Source: a virus. From it: 42,937 nucleotides of DNA. Each line of letters starts with the position of its first letter. Within the stretch, counting starts at the first letter, position 1. Where the stretch lies: positions 1 to 42,937 of IMG/VR virus record IMGVR_UViG_3300047667_000265. One strand, 5' to 3'. Below, one piece after another: positions 34,942 through 40,893 of the stretch. The position numbers and the translations under genes were made by a program. The notes below the pieces were generated by a model. The model was not told the DNA's origin and ran no database searches. It saw only the letters and a program-made list of their open reading frames with translations.

Positions 34942-35216
34942 AACCTACCCCTGAACTGCGACACATAATCAGTGAAGGATGTATGCTTTTCCATCGACCT
35001 AGTGAGCTGCAGCTTTGTTGCAGCATTCATAGTGAATGTATTGTTAATTTTATCCTGAATCACTTGACAATCTGCCAGTAGTTCAGTGTACCCGAAGAAA
35101 CCAGCGAGCCAGATATCTGTACTCTCCCTAAACTCGTCAGTACAGATTACATGTGCTCCTAACTTCTGCTTCGGGTATCTACCTGATTCTATTATTCTAA
35201 ACCCGTTGTAGATCAT
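34938..35216 (-). CDS. Hypothetical protein upstream of the polymerase
   Basis: A 92-residue protein (MIYNGFRIIESGRYP…) with a helical C-terminal half (KLQLTRSMEKHTSFTDYVSQ). It overlaps the polymerase start and the MazG-like stop by four bases each. No motif is recognised. Confidence 0.65.
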   Translation of the reverse strand: MIYNGFRIIESGRYPKQKLGAHVICTDEFRESTDIWLAGFFGYTELLADCQVIQDKINNTFTMNAATKLQLTRSMEKHTSFTDYVSQFRGRL

Positions 35217-35563
35217 GATTTATCTGCCCTCAACTTAGCTGCATCATCTGAGTAGTTGAACCCTGCGTAACGCTTACCAAGCTTATCGATATTGCCTTGG
35301 ATAGTTTCTTCCCTGGTGATACCCAGACCCTGACGCAACCCTTCCAGGTAGAACTCAACATCACCTAACTCTTCGATCATGTGAGCGCGGTCTAAAGGCT
35401 TACGGTAGAATATGGACTTCTTCACTGCATCAATTGCCTCCCCCATCTCACCAGCGAGACCCATGCACATATGTAGGTTATGACAATCAGAAGGTTTCAA
35501 CTCTTGCTGTATCTCACCTCCATCCTTCGCTAACGCTTTTACCATTTCATCATGTTTAATCAT
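35213..35563 (-). CDS. MazG-like nucleotide pyrophosphohydrolase
   Basis: A 116-residue protein with the all-helical NTP-pyrophosphatase pattern. It has GLAGEMGEAIDAV (E39, E42), then MIEELGDVEFYLEGL (E64/E65, D68), and the tail NIDKLGKRYAGF common in this group. Such enzymes hydrolyse nucleoside triphosphates. In phages they may clean the nucleotide pool or lower host (p)ppGpp-like alarm signals; the substrate here is unknown. The start is preceded by the CTAACAACGGGA leader element described in the findings. Confidence 0.88.
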   Translation of the reverse strand: MIKHDEMVKALAKDGGEIQQELKPSDCHNLHMCMGLAGEMGEAIDAVKKSIFYRKPLDRAHMIEELGDVEFYLEGLRQGLGITREETIQGNIDKLGKRYAGFNYSDDAAKLRADKS

Positions 35564-35579
35564 TGTTACTGTTCCCGTT

Positions 35580-35605
35580 GTTAGTTCGACATTTAAGCGT
35601 CTTGT
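35580..35605 (-). repeat. Direct repeat copy A flanking the 39-residue gene
   Basis: This 26-base element contains GTTAGTTCGACA and TTAAGC on the plus strand and shares 24 of 26 bases with copy B at 35750-35775. It covers the stop codon of the small gene and runs into the leader of the MazG-like gene. Confidence 0.8.
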
Positions 35606-35712
35606 TTTTCCAATCGGTCTAAACGATCAGCGATAATTTGACGAAACACACTTTTAGTAACTGGATTTTGTGCGCGTTCGTATTTGATAAATAACTCACC
35701 TAATGTGGTCAT
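35593..35712 (-). CDS. Small 39-residue protein
   Basis: A 39-residue helical, charged protein: MTTLGELFIKYERAQNPVTK, then SVFRQIIADRLDRLEKQDA. AAAGGAG lies about ten bases before the ATG. The gene is bounded on both sides by a 26-base direct repeat (35580-35605, 35750-35775). No family is recognised; the helical, amphipathic end suggests protein-protein contact. Confidence 0.6.
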   Translation of the reverse strand: MTTLGELFIKYERAQNPVTKSVFRQIIADRLDRLEKQDA

Positions 35713-35749
35713 AATTAACTTGCTCCTTTCCGACATTATTTAAATTTGT

Positions 35750-35775
35750 GTTAGTTCGACAGTTAAGCATCTTGT
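35750..35775 (-). repeat. Direct repeat copy B, downstream of the ssDNA-binding gene
   Basis: Second copy of the 26-base element, 170 bases from copy A. It lies between the ssDNA-binding gene and the Shine-Dalgarno of the 39-residue gene. A hairpin GTGCC…GGCAC (from about 35774) stands between it and the upstream stop; that hairpin lacks a T run, so it is not a clear terminator. Confidence 0.8.
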
Positions 35776-35800
35776 GCCCCGTTACCGAGGCACAGTGTTA

Positions 35801-36559
<759 letters not shown>

Positions 36560-36569
36560 AGTGTTTTCC

Positions 36570-37880
36570 TTAAAAGAATGATGGTGGGGTAATGGATGGT
36601 ACATCAGCGAACAACTCTTCTGATGTGGCTTTTTCTTTACGAGCGACTTTCTGTAGAGACAGCTTACCTATCTTCTCAGTTACGAAGTCTTTCTCGATAC
36701 GTTTTTTCTGGCTCGGTGTCAGCATATCGGCACTGAGCTTTTTCATTTGTGAAACCGTAATCAGTTTCGGTGGGTAGATAGTTTCAAGTTTGAGGCGACG
36801 ACCTTTCAGTGCCTTCTCAATTTCTTTCACGCTACTGTTCCACACAAAACTGCTGCGCCCAGGTAACATGTCGTACCCTGACACCGGTGTACCTGACTCA
36901 AGCCGAGATTGGATCTCTTCATCTACCCGATCAAACGCAGCCATTAATGCTGACTTGGCATCGGCCATTTGACCAAGTTGATCACTTGTTAAACCTTTCA
37001 CATCAGCAACCATAGTGCCAATGTTCTCAAATAAACTTCCTTCAATTGCTACATCTGTACTCATACTTTTCACCACTGCGAGACTCTGCTCTGCTGCCGC
37101 AGTACAGTGTCCTCCACGTTTTGGGTTAGCTGGGCACCACTGGCAATGATCGCCTGCAAATAGTGGTGCATCAGGTTTATCGGTTGCGAACGCTGCAATT
37201 GCCATAGCATCTACTGCGACCATGACTTCTTCTGCAGTTTTATCCTCATACCGGATTGGTCGAGAGGTCTTCGGTTGTACAATTGACATCCGTACACCCC
37301 CAATATTCTCGGTTCGGAAGGGTCTAACTAACTCAGGACCACTACCAATGTACGGACGCATCTGACCTGCCGCATAAGATTGAAGCTGTGAGTTACCTTT
37401 CTCAGATACCCAACCGCGACCATCTTTGTAATCACATATCTCAAGGAACAATAGTCCTGCTGTATTCGAGTTGAATACTGAGATGGTGATATCAACAGTG
37501 CCCCACCAGTCAGTTCGACCATACAGACCACCCACATTAGTCTTTTGCTCTGCATGAACTTTGACATGTGCATCGGGAAACTGGACAGTCAGCTCAGCTA
37601 CGCGTCGAGCAATATAGTCAAGGCACATCTGCACACGATCAATTCGATCCTGCTCAACAACCCAACCTTCAGGTTTGTCTGCATTACCTTCACCGATAGT
37701 CTCACCGATGTAAGACTGCGCTGGTGCGTGGGCATTGATACATATCTCTAACAGCTCATGAGATCCTGTACCGTCGATTGCTGCGTCACCCGCCACATCT
37801 TCATAGCGAGCTGACTCACGTATCGATCCTGGACAATGAGGCCACCTGTGATTACTTGGTCCTAGCCTTGCATGGCTCAT
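36570..37880 (-). CDS. DUF2800 nuclease, PD-(D/E)XK (RecB/Cas4-like)
   Basis: A 436-residue protein. The nuclease core is GTVDITISV (D130), EICDYKDGRG (D150, K152) and QLQSYAAG (Q165, Y169). The cysteines HCQWCPANPKRGGHC (C246, C249, C259) plus C16 in PHCPGS fit the four-cysteine iron-sulfur arrangement of Cas4/AddB nucleases. DUF2800 genes stand next to DUF2815 ssDNA-binding genes in many phages, as here, which suggests a recombination pair. Residues after 300 are a separate helical region. Confidence 0.88.
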   Translation of the reverse strand: MSHARLGPSNHRWPHCPGSIRESARYEDVAGDAAIDGTGSHELLEICINAHAPAQSYIGETIGEGNADKPEGWVVEQDRIDRVQMCLDYIARRVAELTVQFPDAHVKVHAEQKTNVGGLYGRTDWWGTVDITISVFNSNTAGLLFLEICDYKDGRGWVSEKGNSQLQSYAAGQMRPYIGSGPELVRPFRTENIGGVRMSIVQPKTSRPIRYEDKTAEEVMVAVDAMAIAAFATDKPDAPLFAGDHCQWCPANPKRGGHCTAAAEQSLAVVKSMSTDVAIEGSLFENIGTMVADVKGLTSDQLGQMADAKSALMAAFDRVDEEIQSRLESGTPVSGYDMLPGRSSFVWNSSVKEIEKALKGRRLKLETIYPPKLITVSQMKKLSADMLTPSQKKRIEKDFVTEKIGKLSLQKVARKEKATSEELFADVPSITPPSFF

Positions 37881-38269
37881 ATTACTACCGCTCGTACCTT
37901 TTCCATCAACACAGAATACTGCTCAGGTTGTAGGTCCGTGATAGATGCAACACCCATCTCCGCCATCACTTTATCAATCGGCTCACGACCACCTAACCTC
38001 CCAAACTCAACACCTAAAGCTGCGTTAAGTTCTTCAGGAGTCATGACCACTGCTGTTGGAGCAGGAGGTGTGGGTGTCGCTACTGGCGGTGTGGGTGTAA
38101 CAACTACGGCACTCTCCGGTGTCGGTACCACAGAAGCGGTGGTCTTTGCCGCAGGTGGGACAGGCTGCTTTTTTGCTTTCACTTTCGGTGCTGGATTTGA
38201 TGGCACATTCATCTTGGCTGATATAGCTTCAAGTGCATCAGCGATTCGTTGTAGGTTATCTTCAATCAT
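37877..38269 (-). CDS. Proline-rich hypothetical protein of the recombination operon
   Basis: A 130-residue protein in three parts. A helix (NLQRIADALEAISAKM) is followed by a Pro/Val/Thr-rich linker (about residues 28-72). A small helical domain ends it (TPEELNAALGVEFGRLGGRE; ITDLQPEQYSVLMEKV). Its C-terminal domain resembles small domains found beside ssDNA-binding genes in phages. The linker matches the style of the Ala-Pro linker two genes downstream. It overlaps both neighbours (ATGA downstream, eight bases upstream). Confidence 0.7.
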   Translation of the reverse strand: MIEDNLQRIADALEAISAKMNVPSNPAPKVKAKKQPVPPAAKTTASVVPTPESAVVVTPTPPVATPTPPAPTAVVMTPEELNAALGVEFGRLGGREPIDKVMAEMGVASITDLQPEQYSVLMEKVRAVVI

Positions 38270-38441
38270 GTTTGTACAATCCTTTCTGGTGTTCGTTGGG
38301 TTTAATTGATAAGCGATCTTCGACTACTGCTTCCATCATCTCGCGGATAAAATCCACATGAGGCTTCTTCATCAATTCACACTTGGCTTTGAAGTCAGTT
38401 AACAACTGCTCCGGTAATCTTAGATGGAGTTGACCATCCAT
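38262..38441 (-). CDS. Ribbon-helix-helix DNA-binding protein
   Basis: A 59-residue protein, MDGQLHLRLPEQLLTDFKAK, then CELMKKPHVDFIREMMEAVV. This is the Arc/MetJ layout: a strand with alternating residues (QLHLRLP), a helix, a turn and a second helix. GAGGA lies eight bases before the ATG at 38441. It is the first gene of the leftward operon, directly behind the divergent promoter region, so autorepression or control of both early operons is likely by inference. No other regulator is seen in the window. Confidence 0.75.
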   Translation of the reverse strand: MDGQLHLRLPEQLLTDFKAKCELMKKPHVDFIREMMEAVVEDRLSIKPNEHQKGLYKHD

Positions 38442-38473
38442 AATGCTGTCCTCGGTTTCGTTTAAGTGGAGCC

Positions 38474-38502
38474 ATAGTATCGATGCTTGTATTCGATGTC
38501 AA
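38474..38502 (-). promoter_or_regulatory. Sigma70 promoter of the leftward operon
   Basis: On the minus strand TTGACA (38502-38497) and TACTAT (38479-38474) are separated by 17 bases. Transcription should start near 38467, about 25 bases before the ribbon-helix-helix ATG. It is the best consensus promoter in the window. Confidence 0.8.
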
Positions 38503-38517
38503 CACTTAATTACACCG

Positions 38518-38546
38518 TTGTGTTATTTAATTAACTGTGATAGTGT
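38518..38546 (+). promoter_or_regulatory. Possible rightward early promoter
   Basis: TTGTGT (38518-38523) and TAGTGT (38541-38546) are 17 bases apart, about 30 bases before the first rightward gene. The match is weak, but a rightward start is expected here. The inverted repeat AACAC…GTGTT (38501-38524) lies between and over the two -35 boxes, and TTAATTA occurs at 38506 and again at 38527, so an operator is plausible. Confidence 0.4.
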
Positions 38547-38576
38547 GGCTGTCCTAACAACGAGGAGAAGCAGATA

Positions 38577-38852
38577 ATGAGTTCTAGTAGATATAGAAGA
38601 GAAGGCAGGAATGCGTTCTGTCCTAGTAGCGACCCCGAAGCGGATTGCCCTTATATTCATATAAGTAAAACCCACGCTAGAAGCTGTTGGATAGAAGGCT
38701 TCTATGAAGAAGAGTCTTACCAAGAACGATTAGTGAAAGAATCTAAGAAGTACTGCTACCAGTGTGATAAGGAGACAGAATGGCTCGCACCGGATAGTCG
38801 ATGTGGTGATTGCACTCGGTTCACTCCTGATGAAATACGAGGTGGCGAATGA
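38577..38852 (+). CDS. Small early cysteine-rich protein
   Basis: A 91-residue protein with a zinc-ribbon-like C-terminal part: YCYQCDKETEWL then RCGDCTRF (two CxxC pairs). Other cysteines lie at AFCPSS and DCPYIH. GAGGAG precedes the ATG by about 11 bases. It is the first gene rightward of the control region; first early genes of phages often encode small host-takeover proteins, but no function can be assigned. Confidence 0.75.
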   Translation: MSSSRYRREGRNAFCPSSDPEADCPYIHISKTHARSCWIEGFYEEESYQERLVKESKKYCYQCDKETEWLAPDSRCGDCTRFTPDEIRGGE

Positions 38853-38956
38853 CATGCGTAAATGATTGGGAACTTATATTTGCAGTAGCATGGGCAGTTA
38901 TCGGCTCATGTATCGTAGTGGGATTGGTAGCATACAGTGAGGGTAAGAGACGATGA
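38849..38956 (+). CDS. Single-span 35-residue membrane protein
   Basis: MTCVNDWELIFAVAWAVIGS followed by CIVVGLVAYSEGKRR: one hydrophobic helix with a positive C-terminal end. It is joined to both neighbours by ATGA overlaps, which supports that it is translated. The function is unknown. Confidence 0.65.
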   Translation: MTCVNDWELIFAVAWAVIGSCIVVGLVAYSEGKRR

Positions 38957-39096
38957 ACCAACGTGAAAAAGAAATACTGAAGCAGATAATGAAAGATAAC
39001 CTGACCATTGAGGAGGGCGTGGACGGTGAGATCACCCTGTACTTCGCTGGTGAGAAGGTGTGTAGAACCAAGAAAGATAAGAAGGTGAAGGTATGA
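38953..39096 (+). CDS. Small 47-residue hypothetical protein
   Basis: A charged protein (MNQREKEILKQIMKDNLTIE, then EGVDGEITLYFAGEKV) ending in KDKKVKV. Its 3' end is one copy of a 23-base direct repeat shared with the next gene. It starts and ends with ATGA overlaps. No motif is recognised. Confidence 0.65.
   Translation: MNQREKEILKQIMKDNLTIEEGVDGEITLYFAGEKVCRTKKDKKVKV
39074..39096 (+). repeat. 23-bp direct repeat, copy 1
   Basis: An identical 23-base copy lies at 39367-39389. It carries AAGAAGGTGAAGGTATGA, so it supplies the last codons (KKVKV), the stop, the Shine-Dalgarno and the start of the next gene in one piece. Confidence 0.9.
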
Positions 39097-39389
39097 ATAA
39101 ACCACAGTTTACATCTAAAGGTCAATGTCATGGTGTTAACCTAGTTCATCGAAGTAACAGTGACGATGAGGCAATGGTACAGATTTTCACGGAGGATGAT
39201 GGTACTTGGAACCAGAGTATGTCGTTTGACAATTTCTGGTTAGATGATTTGATTCTAGTACTGCAATCAGCACAAAAACGTTTGAAACAACGAGGTGTTA
39301 AGGGTAAGCATCAATCTATCAGATTGAGATCTAGGGATGTTGTAGACGATGTTCACCAGATATTTGAAGATAAGAAGGTGAAGGTATGA
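39093..39389 (+). CDS. Hypothetical early protein
   Basis: A 98-residue protein (FTSKGQCHGVNLVHRSNSDD, QSMSFDNFWLDDLILVLQSA) with a beta-rich first half and a basic helical second half. It ends EDKKVKV, nearly the same as the preceding protein, because both share a 23-base repeat. No family is recognised. Confidence 0.65.
   Translation: MNKPQFTSKGQCHGVNLVHRSNSDDEAMVQIFTEDDGTWNQSMSFDNFWLDDLILVLQSAQKRLKQRGVKGKHQSIRLRSRDVVDDVHQIFEDKKVKV
39367..39389 (+). repeat. 23-bp direct repeat, copy 2
   Basis: Perfect second copy of the element at 39074-39096, again at a gene end and joined to the next start codon. A shorter related end (GATAAGGTATGA) occurs at 39542-39553. Confidence 0.9.
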
Positions 39390-39553
39390 GATTCGAACCA
39401 GATTACGATGCAAAATGTGATGTGTGCGATCAGTCACCGACTGTCACCATTGTTGAAGATGGACAGACTGAGTACTTGGGCATGTGTGGTCCCTGTACGT
39501 GGGGTGAAGCAGAAACTCTTGATCCAGATACTTGGAATGGTGATAAGGTATGA
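39386..39553 (+). CDS. Small zinc-finger-like protein
   Basis: A 55-residue protein with KCDVCDQSP and MCGPCTWGEA, two CxxC pairs spaced by about 23 residues. This is a zinc-ribbon pattern found in short phage early proteins. It is joined by ATGA overlaps on both sides. The function is unknown. Confidence 0.7.
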   Translation: MRFEPDYDAKCDVCDQSPTVTIVEDGQTEYLGMCGPCTWGEAETLDPDTWNGDKV

Positions 39554-39966
39554 AAGTTATTAAATTCAGACAGTGGACGGGTTTGCGATACCGGTACTGG
39601 GGTTATGATGTCAACGGTTGTTCATTCTCCTCACCAATAGACGACGTTCCTTCTGACCAGTTCATAGGATTACAGGATCGAAAGGGTGTTGATATCTATG
39701 AACGTGACCTTTTACTATGCACATCAGGTGCCCACCACGATGTAATCTATGAATCGTATTTTGCCTCTTTTAACACTAGACATCTAGCGAGCGGTGAAGT
39801 CTCTGATATCACCAAGGACGGAATGGCTGAGTGCTTTGAGGTACTATCTCACAGCATTCAGGTGCACGTTGACCTTGCAGCAGTTGGTGAGGATATTTGT
39901 GTGAAAGTGACACTCAAGGATGGCGTGTATGATTGTCAACCACTAACTAGAGGTGATTGTTCATAA
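39550..39966 (+). CDS. YopX-like phage protein
   Basis: A 138-residue protein. The segment DQFIGLQDRKGVDIYERDLL is the hallmark of the YopX family (…F-T-G-L-x-D-K-x-G-x-x-I-Y-E-G-D…). The start MKVIKFRQWTGLRYRYWG also fits. The family is common in phages and prophages and its function is not known. Confidence 0.85.
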   Translation: MKVIKFRQWTGLRYRYWGYDVNGCSFSSPIDDVPSDQFIGLQDRKGVDIYERDLLLCTSGAHHDVIYESYFASFNTRHLASGEVSDITKDGMAECFEVLSHSIQVHVDLAAVGEDICVKVTLKDGVYDCQPLTRGDCS

Positions 39967-40331
39967 TGAATACTAAGTTAATCCTACTACAAGCGGCTAA
40001 AGAACTGGCTACTTACATAGAGATGCACAATGCGCTTCTTGCTTCACAGATAAACCCTACCGATCTTTCACCACCAGAATACCATGACATGCAAACCTGT
40101 CAGGAGTTGATGGAGATTGCTAACAACCTACCCCAGTGGATCAGTGTTGATGACAGACTACCAGATGAAGATGGCGCGTATTTAATACTGAAAGATACCG
40201 ATGACATTAGAGTTTGGTTTTTCATGCGGCGTGATGGTGATATTTATTGGGACTCTAAACACATAACAAAAAATTGGTTATTAAGTAGTGACCCTGTAAC
40301 ACATTGGATGCCACTACCGGAGCTACCATGA
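39966..40331 (+). CDS. DUF551-containing early protein
   Basis: A 121-residue protein. Residues about 56-121 match DUF551: QWISVDDRLPDEDGAYLIL … VTHWMPLPELP. The N-terminal part is a helix. ATG39966 overlaps the YopX stop (TAATG). DUF551 has no known activity but is widespread in phage accessory regions. Confidence 0.85.
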   Translation: MNTKLILLQAAKELATYIEMHNALLASQINPTDLSPPEYHDMQTCQELMEIANNLPQWISVDDRLPDEDGAYLILKDTDDIRVWFFMRRDGDIYWDSKHITKNWLLSSDPVTHWMPLPELP

Positions 40332-40534
40332 ACAGAAACAAACTGGCAGATGATCTAACTGATGCATTTATTCAGTATCAGTATCGACTAGACAGACCTT
40401 TCCCTTCCCCTGATGATACTCAAGAGAATATTAACAGGAAATACAGGGTCGATAATATGTTTAGGTATAAGGTTCAAGATTTGGTGGGTGGTGTTATGAG
40501 AATAATTGATAAAAACTTGGAAGGTGATAAATGA
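40328..40534 (+). CDS. Hypothetical early protein
   Basis: A 68-residue charged helical protein (MNRNKLADDLTDAFIQYQYR). It starts at an ATGA overlap; an upstream in-frame TTG at 40304 is less likely. No motif is recognised. Confidence 0.65.
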   Translation: MNRNKLADDLTDAFIQYQYRLDRPFPSPDDTQENINRKYRVDNMFRYKVQDLVGGVMRIIDKNLEGDK

Positions 40535-40836
40535 ACCAACAACAATTCTTAGATGATGTGGAGAACGATATCTCTTACGTAATGGATGGTTATTACACAT
40601 CAGAGTTAGCACCGATCATAGCCAAGATCAAAACATACCTAGATGCACAGAAACACTGGAACTCAGCAGCGCATTTACCCACACCAAATATGCCCTTGAT
40701 ACTTCAGCTATCTGATGGTACAGAGGTGCGTGGTAAACGTCCAAAGTACGTTGCGGATCGTGAGGCAGGTGATCTGGGATACTGTGATGCTGATGGAAAA
40801 ACTATTCTAAATGTGGTCAAATGGCAAATCGTCTAG
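40531..40836 (+). CDS. Hypothetical early protein
   Basis: A 101-residue protein with a helical first half and a beta-rich second half (PLILQLSDGTEVRGKRPKYV … LGYCDADGKTILNVVKW). The second half recalls a DUF551-like segment but the similarity is loose. It is the last gene before a hairpin. Confidence 0.65.
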   Translation: MNQQQFLDDVENDISYVMDGYYTSELAPIIAKIKTYLDAQKHWNSAAHLPTPNMPLILQLSDGTEVRGKRPKYVADREAGDLGYCDADGKTILNVVKWQIV

Positions 40837-40838
40837 AC

Positions 40839-40867
40839 AAAAAAACCACGCTTTTTAGGGCGTGGTT
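40839..40867 (-). terminator. Terminator oriented leftward (hairpin in a rightward operon)
   Basis: AACCACGC (40844-40851) and GCGTGGTT (40860-40867) form a perfect eight-base stem. The A run at 40839-40845 becomes a T run on the minus strand, so the structure is a canonical terminator for leftward transcripts. Read rightward it lacks a T run downstream. Confidence 0.6.
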
Positions 40868-40893
40868 AATTCAACTAACAACAAGGCAAGGCA

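Noticed and set aside
35774-35796. Hairpin GTGCC…GGCAC after the ssDNA-binding gene as a terminator
   Set aside because: It has no T run in the transcribed direction and genes continue downstream in the same operon.
37872-38309. A 145-codon plus-strand frame opposite the proline-rich protein
   Set aside because: Its Gly/Val/Thr-rich content mirrors the complementary Pro-rich linker; it has no motif, and the minus-strand gene has coupled neighbours.
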